From Synanceia verrucosa (taxonomy: Eukaryota > Chordata > Actinopteri > Perciformes > Synanceiidae): a stretch of DNA of 64,000 nt. Positions 24,193-34,852 of the stretch are shown here, one piece after another. The notes below the pieces were generated by a model. The model did not search any database, was not told where the DNA came from, and worked only from the letters and a program-made list of their open reading frames with translations. The stretch lies in NCBI GenBank assembly GCA_029721515.1, contig CM056562.1, positions 9,288,767 through 9,352,766 of the forward strand. The letters are read 5' to 3'. The number at the start of each line of letters is the position of its first letter. Position 1 is the stretch's first letter. A program made the position numbers and the translations under genes.

Positions 24193-24450
24193 CTGTGACA
24201 TTCACTATGAAGCAGACTGTGTCTTTGCCCACGCTGGTACAGGCATACAAGCCCGAATCCTTGGCCGTGGCATCACGGATCTGCAGCACCTCCTGCTCTA
24301 TCACCGTGCGATTGTTGGTGCCCAGAGAGCTGCCGTCTTTGGTCCAGGTGATGGTCCCCGTCGGCGGCAGCGGGCAGCTCAGCTTCAGCAACTCCCCCGG
24401 GTGCACTGAGCACACCGTGGGCTTCGAAATTTGGTATTTGTTCGATGCCT
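24193..24450 (-). CDS. fgfr2: fgfr2 exon 3: Ig-like domain I (D1)
   Basis: The acceptor is CTCTGCAG|AGGCATCG and the donor GTCACAG|GTGAGTC. The exon is 258 nt, phase 1 to phase 1, residues 39-125. It encodes the autoinhibitory first Ig domain, recognisable by NKYQISKP, the tryptophan in ITWTKDGSSLG, and DSGLYAC. The canonical disulfide is Cys64-Cys109. Two further cysteines, Cys52 (TVCSV) and Cys118 (TVCFIV), sit where the FGFR2 sequences I remember have other residues. NxS/T sequons occur at Asn85 and Asn122. The exon is 9 nt shorter than the human one. The acceptor is preceded by a long pyrimidine-rich tract. Confidence 0.93.
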
Positions 24451-24894
24451 CTGCAGAGCGAGTGGGGGGAGGAGGTTGAAGGGGGGAAAGGTGGCAAAGG
24501 ACAGATTGGAGGAAGAAGAAGGTGCACAAGAAGGAGGAAAGAGGAGTGGGAGAGGAAGAAACAAGCCATAGTGTAAGAAACAAACACACCATATAACCCC
24601 AATGGATGCAATCAACTTATGCAGGAGGAGCAATACAGAAAAGAGGAGGCCAACTTTTGTTAAACCGTCACACCAACATGTTGTTACCACAAATCCCCAG
24701 TCAGTCCTTTGAAATGGAGCCCTTGGAAAATACCACGGTTCTGTTGTGTGCAGTGCGATTGACGTTTATAGATTCAGAGCATGCAGTTACAGCCAGAGCA
24801 GCATGTATAGAGAATAAAAACAATCATTGCTTTGAATGCAGGTGAAACTTGGACATCGATGTGTTGGGAGACAGTCCCACCCCTGACCACCATT

Positions 24895-24917
24895 ACCACC
24901 ACCACCACCACCACCCA
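24895..24917. repeat. (ACC)n microsatellite
   Basis: Short trinucleotide array in fgfr2 intron 2. Confidence 0.85.
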
Positions 24918-27667
24918 CTTTTAGCATAGATGCCAAGCAGCCAGAGTGTAGGGGCGAGTAGGAGTAGTATAGATAGATCTCTTTAGCCGAAAAAAGTAAT
25001 AAAACTCCAGCACGTGTGCCCATCAGAAAAGAAAGCAGCCAGAAAGGGATGGAAGTGGTTGTCAGGCAGGGGAAGGGAGAAGGGGTGGGAAAGGGGTGGG
25101 TCTCTCTTTTTTGGCATTCCTTTAGTTTTGACTATGCGCCTAAGCTTGACCTAGCTGTAGCCTGACTCTTCTGTCTGACTTATGTTTTCCATCTCTCTCT
25201 TCTACTTTCTCTTTCTCATCATGGCCATGGAGGATCTGCAACCACTGCACAGGATCTGCCGGCCAAAGCACAGAGCAAGAAACTCCTGTCGACTCCAAAA
25301 TGCATAAAACCTTCACTTCTGGGACAAAATCCAAGTTCGCCTGTGAGTGCGTGCGTGTACACCGTGTCCTCTCACTCATACAGCAGCACGGAGAAAATGA
25401 GGTGAATGTCCAATATATCAAAGGGAGCCCATAGCTGAGACAGCCCTTCCACATCACAACAGATTTCATGCGTAAACTCTAGAAACTGTGACTGAAAGTT
25501 GAGTAAAAGGGGGAAAACCTGCCTGAAATGCAAGCTGGCTTCTGCCATAGTATATATACCAAAGCCAGTTCCACTTATTTGCAGACTTTATCACTCATAG
25601 ACTTATGCAAAAAGGCCTACATTCACTCAGCTCAAACACATACATCTTTCACAGTAAGAAACAACTGGAAGAAATTCCAAGTTCTTTTTTATTGCAGTAC
25701 AAAAATGTCCAAAACTGTGTTTTTGTTCTTTTTCCTTCAGTGGGAGCTGAAGGAAAAATGCTCAAAGAGAGACGGATTACAAAGATTCGAAGTAGCAACA
25801 CGGAGCAACAATGGAAAATCACATGAAAAAGCCAGTGATGAATGTATACAGTATGTAGTGTGTGACTAGAGGATGATAGGTGTAATTACAGAGGCGTGCC
25901 TCTCACAGCCTTTCCTGTACCTCAATACACCTTTTCAGCAACACCCCCTCCCCTTATGTGCCCTGTGTGTTAAATATAAAGTAAAGTATACACACACACA
26001 CTCTACTCTCAACAGGAAAGTCATTCTGCCACAAGCCAGCAGTTGAGACATGTGTGCAAGCCTCTAAACATTCCCCTGGGCAAGTAGACACACACAGGTA
26101 CAGTTCCTGTATGGTCTATTTTTCACTCCCTCTTTCCTTCGATCCGGAAATACTTAACCCCTCCTTATCCTAAGACGGAGTGTGTGGTCTGATAAGAGGT
26201 GGAGCTCCTGCACTGATTGATGGGAGCTGTCTCCGCTAACATTTACGACAGTTTTCCACACCGGGGGGCATTGCCTTTTGCTGTGACGTTATTACTGGCT
26301 TCAGCTTTACTTTTGATATTTCATATGGATTTTCTGTTTTTTTTTTTGTTTTTTTTTTATTTAGAGATGTCATAACTACCAGAAAACAAAGCAGTGCAGG
26401 TATCTGTTGTTCCTGCAGGTATGAACAATTTGATTTAGCAACACAACACCTTGAAAGCAAATCTGTACAAAGACAAGCTACGCTGTCTGTCAGCACGTTT
26501 AAGAGAAAGGGAGGGAATGGAGGAAAGATGATACTCAGAGGAATGGATGTGTGTGCATGTGTGAATTACACTTCAAGGAGAGGAAGAAGGAGACATAGAA
26601 GGAGGTAGTACAAGGAAAGGAATGTCTTCAAATGTGCCTGATTAAAGAAAGCATGCACATGTTAGTTCTGCCTTTATCATTTCCTTATCACTGCTGTGTC
26701 CATCTGTCCCTCTTCATCAGCTACTCCCCCACCTCCTTCATTTCCCTCTCTCTCCGTCCTTTCAGCTTTGCCCCCTCCTTCCCCCTTCCCAACATGTCTC
26801 CTTCAACCCCCCCTCCCCAGCTCCCATCCCACTGACCCTGCTGACCCAACCCTGACCCTTCCCAAACCTGTTGACACCTCCAGCATTCCTGATAGTTCAT
26901 GGGAACCTGTGTCATGTAAGCACATACACGCACACAGTGAATGCAGCAAGAACCTAAAGAAACACACTGACAAATAATGATGCAGTTTGCGCCTTAATAA
27001 ATGCACGTACGCCGTGCTCTACTTGTAGAGAGTTTATTACAAAGGCCCGGGGATGCATGCTGAGTTGAAGAGATGAAGAGAGAAACACTTCACTGCAGAT
27101 TTTTCATCTCTGAAAAAGTTTCATCCCCTCTGCACCACAGGAGGAGGCGGGAGTCTCTCTATCTCACACACACTCTCACACTTTTGCTCGATTTCTATCA
27201 AACAGCTTTCTCCTCTCCCCGCCCTCCATCATCACTATCATTTTGCCTCTCTTCTCCTGAAGCACGCTCCATTTCAAACCCATCTCTCTCTCCCTCTGAT
27301 AGCTACAAGTGTCTCTCAGGTGTGATGGATTCAGGCGGTCCACTCTTTGCTATCTCTTCATCCTTATTCGCACCGTCTTGGCTGACAATAATTAGTCTCG
27401 CAGCCTGAGTGTCTGCGGCAAAATGCAACAAGACATCTCCCACCCACTTGCTCGTCCGCCTGTCTTCCTGTCTGTCTGTTAAGCCAGTGAGAGGGGGGAG
27501 TTACGACAGACTTTCTTACGTAGATGATCTTATGAATTTACTTCTGCAGAGAGGCTGCAAATCTATTCTCCCATCTCCTCCCTGTCGTGTTCTGCACAAT
27601 GGGATAGCTGGACTAAATGTAATGACTGCCATCTTGGAGGCACACACTCAGCATGCAGGCAGACCAA

Positions 27668-27674
<7 letters not shown>

Positions 27675-27700
<26 letters not shown>
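27675..27700. repeat. (CA)13 microsatellite
   Basis: Perfect dinucleotide array in fgfr2 intron 2. Confidence 0.95.
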
Positions 27701-28404
27701 TACCAAATCACATTATCTCTGCTGCCCTTCTTATCCCTCCTTTTTCCGCTCCTCTTTCCTCTGTATCCTCCTCACATAGTCAAATCCCAGGACTTTTCTC
27801 CCCCTTTTTGTCTCTCCCTCTTTTCTGATGTCAGTGTCTTTTCACATTCAAATCCCTCCTTGGCTTTTTTATTATGACAAAAGATCAGCCCCATGAACTG
27901 GCTCCTGCTGGTGTCCATGGTAACAGCCCCTCTGCTTTCTCTCACCCCCTCACCCCTCATCAAGGCATTCCCTGAACCCCACCCGACCCTCTTTAACCCA
28001 CCAGCTACCTTCTTATCTCCAGAATCTTCCTAAGTTGAAGCTCTCGTGACACTAAGAGTACAGCTTCCCTCTGACTTCTTCAGTTATTTTCTATTTTCAT
28101 TATTGATGAATTTAACTATTATTTTTTTCCCAGAGCCGAGACTGACATCTGCAAATGTCTTGTTTGTTTAAAACCCTGACAATATTCAGTTTACAATGAT
28201 ATACAACAGAGAAATACAGCAAACCTTTGGCATATTTGACTATTTCTTGTGTGAAATATAACTGACATGATTGACTGATTATAAAACAGTTGTCGATCAT
28301 TTTGTCTGCTGATAGAATTATATCCTTATTACAACAGGTGTGATATTACCTAGTACTAAACTAGAAAATGTCATCATTAGTTTTGTGTGAGCGTGTGCTT
28401 AGGA

Positions 28405-28565
28405 GGTTGTTTGTCTGTCTGTCAGCAGGATTACAAAAAAATTGCCGGCCAGATTTCCATGAAACTTGGTGAAAGAGTGCACCACAGGCCAAGGAAGAAC
28501 CCGTTAAATTTTGGAGCAGATTGGCCTTGGCAGACGGCTGCGCTCTCTGAGTGTTTTTTTTTTTT
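28405..28565. repeat. Teleost interspersed repeat (unclassified)
   Basis: The run GTTTGTCTGTCTGTCAGCAG, followed by GATTTCCATGAAACTTGGTG, CCAAGGAAGAACCCGTTAAA and TTTTGGAGCAGATT, is a widespread fish repeat sequence. It ends next to a T-rich run at 28,553-28,566. I cannot assign its class. Confidence 0.6.
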
Positions 28566-31351
28566 TATTCAGTGTGTTTCCTCCATCATCCTGCACCCTA
28601 TCCATGCTGGCTCAGATTCCAATCTTCTTCCTGCCAAACACCGGACAGTCCACTGAGACCTGAGTCACAGCCTGGCGCAGGGTGCAACTCTTCCCAGCCT
28701 CTTATCAGGCAGGTGTGAGATTGAGTGGTAGAGTGAAAAAGTATTTTCTGGCACTTCAGCCAAGGCAAATAACACACACTCACAACCACCAACATACTGA
28801 AACCTCCAAGATTAACACCGGCCAACGGCAGGCTAATAAAAGCCATTGTGTGAAGGCCGTATATTTGGCCCAACTGCCCCCCCACCCCCGGTCACACCAG
28901 CAGCCGACACACTGCGTTTGTTTAGAGTTCAGTTCCATTGCCATTGCCAAAGTCTCACACACACAGACACACACTCTGTGTCATTAAACTGCCAGCTGAC
29001 TCTTTTATACTTTTACCACTGCACTCCTACTGTGTAGATAGCACAGCGTTAAAAGAGGGCAATAAGCCTGCGACTCCGTCACATTCCCACCTTCCCATAC
29101 AACTACCAACAGTCTGCTGAAACCTATGATCTTAATTAGCAGTCTATAATCATCAAAACTCTTTAGCTAATTGTATTTAACACAGACTCACTATGTATCT
29201 TTAAATACACCACAATGGAAATCAAGAGAAGAAACCATACAGCTAATAAATACAGAATTGTGGAAAGAGAGTTCCTACTGAGTCCACAAACACGTCAAGA
29301 AGTAAAACTTTGTCTTTTTTTGACAAGCATCCATTTTTTCTAACACCTGTCTGAGCTTGAAAGACTCATCCTTGAGACATAATGTAGACGTTATTTATTT
29401 AACCACTCAACTCTTTTTAAGTGTTTGCCCCCACGCTGATCACAGCATTTTTCTAAAGAACAGAGTTTGGCAGCGAGCTCACAAAGTGCAGCCAGACCAT
29501 GAGCTGACTGTTGTTAGCTGCACTCACATTCAGCCTTCAATGTTCCTGGTGCCACCTTTATGCAAAGATGGGCCTGAAAAGAGTAGTGAGCGGAGAAGAC
29601 GTACCTGCTGTGTTTGGTACTATTGTTATTCAGCTCAGTCAGAGTATTTTAATCAGGGAGAGTGCCTGGACAAGATAAACACTCTATACTGAAGTGGCTC
29701 CAGGGACAACAATAGGTCTGTTGTGGAGGCTTTAACCAGTGCTCCCTCTGCTTCTACTGTTACAGAAGCCACAGGTAAACAAACTAGCAGTGCCACCAGG
29801 GGTGCAGACGTGGGTCTGCACAGACAACATTCATATGCAATCTGATGAATCTAACTACTGGTCAGTGTGACTCAGGCTGCAGGGCAAAGAGGGGTGGAGA
29901 TGTGGGGTTGTGTCCTAAACATCTCTAGGACCAGGCAACCTGTCTCCCTGACATCTATGTCCTACAGGTGAATCATCTTTGTATTTCAGGGCACACCAGC
30001 ACAGACCACATCAAATCTGGAGCCGTGGAGACACTGATTCAATCACACACAGCTGTGGTTAAATACCTATGTTTGCAACAGGGAAACTGACTCAGGATCA
30101 GATAAGCAGGCAAGGATCTCTGTGCCCCGTTGATCCTTCATCATGTGACCCCCAGGTCTAGCCACTTAATCTCCAGTCACATGACTTCACCACAGCTCTG
30201 TAATCTCTCCATTTAAAGGAGAAGTCAAATATGCACAAATCCTCTTAGACCTTTCCTGGAGGATTGTATAACTCTGGAAAACTCTCTCGGTCCTCTCTGT
30301 GGCCATGCAGCACTGCGTCCAGGCCATGTGGGGCTCTGAAACTGCTGGCTAGGAGCCAAGCAGTCTGCGATAGAACAACAAAAACATCCACAGGAGAGGA
30401 GAGCAGCCTCTCAAGCAGGCAGGTAAGAGCAATGCCTGACCTCTAGGGCAAAGGGTATGGTGCATAGTGTTTGTGTGTGTGTAGGGAGAGAGATGGGGGA
30501 GGTGGCTGAGAAAAAGTGATGCTCTGTTGTTGGTCAAACTTACAATTAGCATGCTGATTAAAGCCTGGGAACAAAAGGCTTTGGAATGTAAGTTACCATC
30601 CATTACAACAACTCTAATTAGCTAGTCTCTGACCAGACTGCAGAGAGAAAATAGAGAAGCCTGAAAATAAAAGACAAAAAAATCTAAAAAAAAAAAGGTT
30701 TCTAAATAGTTAAGCCAATAAAAAAAATATTAAAATGTATAGACTTTGCAGAAAATGGAGCATTGTTAGTCACGAAGCAAAGCTCTGAACTCTGAATCCT
30801 AATTTCTCCCTTTTTTCCCTCTTTGTGCCTCTTTCCAGGCAAGCAGGGCATGAGAGAAATGCCAGCATAAACACTGTCCCACCCTCCTTCACAGCGCTGC
30901 CTGTCCTCCCACACTGGGTCACAAACCTGCTTTCAACACTCAGCTATTCCCTCAGCTACCATAGACATCGGCAGGAGAAATAAAACAAAACAGTGTGAAT
31001 CCCACACCTCACAGTGAGGAAAACAAGAGGCCAGCCATGCTGAGGTTAGTTGTTTCCCTTTGGTTTATTTATTTTAATCCCTCTCAAAAATCTTTCTTTG
31101 AAAGTAATTGAATGAAAATCAAATTATTGAATTAAATTTTAAAGGAGGTATGTTGTTTATTTCCATTCATTGACATTAAAGTCTGGTACGGACACAAATT
31201 CTGAGGAAAGGGCACAAAACTCTGAAGTCAGGTTTAAGGAGGGAAAACAAACTTGACAGACCTACACCCGCTCTCTAAAAACAAACCAAACAAATGGGTT
31301 TTCCACCTCCAACACTCTTCTTTTCTGTCCCCTCCCATCCCCCCGGCTTAC

Positions 31352-31607
31352 CTTCAGGTTCCAGAGTGGCCTCCTCCTCCTTGGTGGCAGTGAGGGGCGG
31401 CCGGGCCACGCTGACGGTCAGCAGGGACAGCAGGACAGCGGCCAGCAGCCAGGCCCACGAGGCCATCCCGTTAGTGGGGGCAAGCGCTCCCCATACCCCC
31501 CTTCTCCACCTCCCCCTGGACACTGATCCCATCTGAGGGGGTCCGCCCAACCATCAACTGCTGCCGGGTCGGTCTGTCACTCAGTGGAATTCACCCAATC
31601 ACCTGGG
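31352..31607 (-). CDS. fgfr2: fgfr2 exon 2: 5'UTR, start codon, signal peptide
   Basis: The exon has a pyrimidine-rich acceptor (...CACCTCTCAG|CCCAGG) and donor GAAG|GTAAGCC. Coding begins at 31,466 with ATG in a strong context (G at -3, G at +4), and 115 coding nt end in phase 1. The first ~21 residues (MASWAWLLAAVLLSLLTVSVA) form a typical signal peptide with a hydrophobic core. The mature N-terminus then starts RPPLTATKEEEATLEPE, matching the ARP...LEPE pattern of FGFR2. An in-frame upstream ATG at 31,530-31,532 would add 22 residues, and an out-of-frame uORF starts at 31,554. I chose 31,466 because it puts the signal peptide at the N-terminus as in the family. Confidence 0.9.
31471..31554 (-). 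promoter_or_regulatory. fgfr2: Upstream ORF in fgfr2 5'UTR
   Basis: An ATG at 31,552-31,554 opens a 27-codon frame that closes with TAA at 31,471-31,473, only 4 nt before the fgfr2 start codon and in a different frame. Its context is moderate (T at -3, G at +4). Such a uORF could lower translation or force reinitiation or leaky scanning. It applies only if exon 2 is spliced as predicted. Confidence 0.5.
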
Positions 31608-33535
31608 CTGAGAGGTGAGAGAAAGACGAGGGGAAGGTGGTGGAGTGATGATCAGAGGAGTGAACGCAAAGATGGAAAAAGAAAAAAGAAGATGTGTCAG
31701 CGTGGAATATTTTAAGGAACTTCACATCATGCCACTATTTTCCCTTTTTACTTTAATTTTTGACAAAGAGAGATAGAAAACAGACACCCGGTGTTTCAAA
31801 ATGCTGTCAAACAAGCCATGCCACAGACATACCAAAGCTGTGAGGCACACAACCGACCTGCATCACTCTGCTTCTCATCTATAATTATGCATAGAAAATA
31901 TGTTTTTGAGAAACCAATTAAGAACTCAGTGTCCATGGTTTAACCAGTTTGATGAGTCACACACACTGCTGCAGTGCAGTTCAAAGATTCCTTAAGTTTA
32001 TTAAACTGTTTCATCAGATGTTTACTCCCCTCTCATTTTTCCACTCGGCTTCTATTTTGAATGAATTACAAATGTAGCCCACTCTGAACTGATGTTTCCT
32101 AAATATCCCTGACAGAGGATGACCTGCACGTCGCAGCAATTCTGTTCAGTTGGACATATTTTATTCCCGTGCGCAACAGATGCGCCAAAGCTGTTGTTCG
32201 CGCTGCTGCATCCGTGCTAATTGTACCCGTGCGAGGCTCTTATTGCATTTGCGTGACTTGATTAACAAACCAGTAAGACTTTAATTGAAATGCAATATTA
32301 CAATATTGGGGACAAACACATTAGTCTGTTTAGCCAGACATCTGCGGTTCAACCGCGCTCAAGTGTCTCTGGAGGTTTGGTGAAGTCACGCTTCCCTGCT
32401 CTCCTTCTGCTTCAGCTGGAAGTATCGATTGGTTTTTACCCGCAAAGCAGACATATGTAGTTTGACTGTTAGAGAGCCAAATGAAAACCTGAATTATCTT
32501 TAATGCACCCCCTTAGGGACGACACGCGACACGGACGGTGGACGCGCACATGATGCCGGGCTGAATCCATGAATGTTTCCAGACATCCTAACTTTATTCG
32601 AGATTTGCGCCGGGTTTATTTTGCAATTAATGCCAATAATTCTGCATAGTTACAACTCATACGTATGAGTTATTAATGATGACATACATGTGTCTAAAAA
32701 CATAAAATAGAGACCACAATTACGCAGAAACTGTTAGATTTACATAATTTAAAAGTGCTGAGCGCAATAAAATGGATTATTCTGCAGCTATCAAATATAA
32801 TCACACATAGAGAACTGAAATGGTAAATAGATTTTACAAAAAGTTGATATAATGTGCATCACAAAAGTATTCTAGCATGTTGCTGACGACATGACATTTG
32901 GACACATGAGGGACTTTGCTCCTTCCATGACCACAGCCTTCATTTAACCCGGGCTTTGAATGAAATTTCTTGGCACTGACTGAATTCCTATTGAAATTCA
33001 AATCAGTTGGGGTTTTTTTCACAATGAGAGCTCATTTGGAGCTGCTCATTGATTTAGGGCTCCAGCACGAAGCGGCGAAAAAACAACTGCGGTCACGGGA
33101 TAATTGGCACCATAAATGCAATTTAGAAAATGAAGCAAAGTAATAAATAACCAGGACACTTGTTAATGGGCTTAAAGTAACGATGCAAGTTGTTGAAGGA
33201 TAACTCCCCGCCTTCTAAAATATTTCACTTCAATGAAGGATGGTAGATGAAAACAATAAACACATTGCATTTTTAAACTGGATGTAAACCAGGGAAATCT
33301 CAAATGGCACACTTTATATAGAACTTTTATAGAAATGTCTGAAATAGAAATGTAGTTTAAAAACCTAAATCCAACTGTGGAAATTGTTTTTCATGCAGTC
33401 GTAAGAAAAAACTAGCAGCCGACAAACCCAACATGCGTAAAACATTTCTACAGCCGAAGCCTATTTGTCATGACAGGCGAAACCTTGACAGATGAGATTG
33501 TGAGGAAGCTTCAGACATGAACAGAAAATACTTAC
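31608..33535 (-). other. fgfr2: fgfr2 intron 1, with conserved-looking AT-rich stretch
   Basis: No exon was found in this 1.9-kb interval. About 32,100-33,100 has few simple repeats and contains homeodomain-like TAATTA/CAATTA cores, GCGC-rich pieces and an 18-bp perfect palindrome at 32,654-32,671. It reads like a conserved noncoding element in the first intron. That is an impression from composition, without alignment. Confidence 0.35.
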
Positions 33536-33960
33536 CAGGGAGGAATAAAAATCGTGGAGATCTCTGTTTTGGCATACACAGAGAAGGGAGGAGAGAGCAT
33601 GAGCTGAATCCACAGGGAGGAATGTCTCCAACTCCACAATGCACCAAAAAATCTGCGAGGCGCTGCCTTTTTCAGTTTACTATTCCACAATCAGCCGGTA
33701 TCAACTCAGATCTGAGGATATATTCCCAGCCCGACTGGCAACGTAGTCCAATGTCATGCAGAGAAATCCGAGTTTACACGCGTTATCCTTCATAAACAGC
33801 TCGGAAGATCACACCACTGCTCCCCGAAACTTTCCTCCCCGTCACCAAGTTTCTTCCAGGGCGCAAAACATGCCCAGCGTTCCCAGCAGAGTGTTCCCAG
33901 AGCACTTGATAACTCAACAGAAAGTTTGCAGCTACTATAGAGGTGGAAGGAGATTTAAAA
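33536..33960 (-). other. fgfr2: Probable fgfr2 exon 1 (5'UTR), 5' end uncertain
   Basis: On the minus strand a strong donor, CCTG|GTAAGTATTTTC, places the 3' end of a noncoding exon at 33,536. It lies about 1.9 kb upstream of the exon carrying the start codon and next to the CpG-enriched region. In vertebrate FGFR2 the first exon is also noncoding. The upstream limit given is a guess, because no transcript start can be read from the sequence. Confidence 0.45.
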
Positions 33961-34420
33961 GGTGCGAGAGGATCGTTGTCCGATGCAAAATGCCATAAAA
34001 TCCATCAGCGTGTGTTCCCCTGGTGAAAAGAGTCTTTCGGGTCTTTCTCCTCTTCCTCCGACAGTCCTCGCACTGTTCCTCAGACGCTTTGTCAGGTTTA
34101 CTCGGGTTTTTTCTCCTCCTTACGTCTCCACACACTGCCCTCCTCCTTCACTCCAGTGGGTGTCATTCCCCCCCAAGCACCCCCAGTGTAATTCGAGCCG
34201 CTTCCTGGCCGCAGTGCCTTTGGGCCCTGCCCTTCTCCGCCCATCAGACTGCTGCCTGCCTGCCTGCCTGCCTGCGCTCAACCTGCTCCAACTGGGTCCA
34301 ATGAGAGCCGCTGCTGCGCTCTGGAGCTGTCAGCCCGCAGTAACAACGCCTCTCAGTGGCGAAGACATGCCATCTGCGAGAAGAGGCGCATATGAAACAC
34401 ACAGCAGCATAATCCATTTA
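33650..34420 (-). promoter_or_regulatory. fgfr2: Probable fgfr2 promoter / CpG-enriched region
   Basis: CpG dinucleotides are clearly more frequent here than in the AT-rich DNA on either side, and the region sits immediately upstream of the inferred first-exon donor. It contains GC-rich stretches and a short (TGCC)n tract. I see no convincing TATA box. A CpG-rich, TATA-less promoter would fit a developmental receptor gene. This is inference from composition and position only. Confidence 0.4.
34253..34275. repeat. (TGCC)n tetranucleotide repeat
   Basis: About five and a half TGCC units within the CpG-enriched region upstream of fgfr2. Confidence 0.85.
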
Positions 34421-34450
34421 GGCGATGCAGGGCTGCAACAACGAGTCTCA

Positions 34451-34762
34451 TAATTTCTTAATTAAATTAAAAAAATTAAAAAAAATAAATAATCCAAGGG
34501 TATTTTTATCACCAGCTTTTAGAATATGATGCAATGTAGAGCTAACTACCACTGCACTGTTCAAATATTATATGAAATAATATAACAGTTGTCATGCCAC
34601 ACAAGTAGGCTATTCAATGTATCACTGTTTCAGTTTTTCAGTTTCAATATGTACAATGCTTGGTTCATTCTTGCTCATTTATACTGTATAGTACTGCCTT
34701 ATAGTTTTATAGTTTTCCATCTGGTCTCCTGTTGTTTTAGCATTTATTTTAGCATTTATTCA

Positions 34763-34852
<90 letters not shown>

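Larger units (their letters stand above)
24451..31351 (-). other. fgfr2: fgfr2 intron 2 (6.9 kb, repeats, no exon seen)
   Basis: This is the longest intron. It contains (CA)n at 27,675-27,700, (ACC)n near 24,895-24,917, homopolymer T/A runs near 26,335-26,360 and 28,553-28,566, an interspersed repeat at 28,405-28,565, and long pyrimidine-rich stretches (26,690-26,860; 27,170-27,400). I found no open stretch resembling a known protein on either strand. The short ORFs are compositional. Confidence 0.6.

Noticed and set aside
26632..27408. Serine/proline-rich plus-strand frames in fgfr2 intron 2
   Set aside because: They arise from long CT-rich stretches, with no start context or family resemblance.
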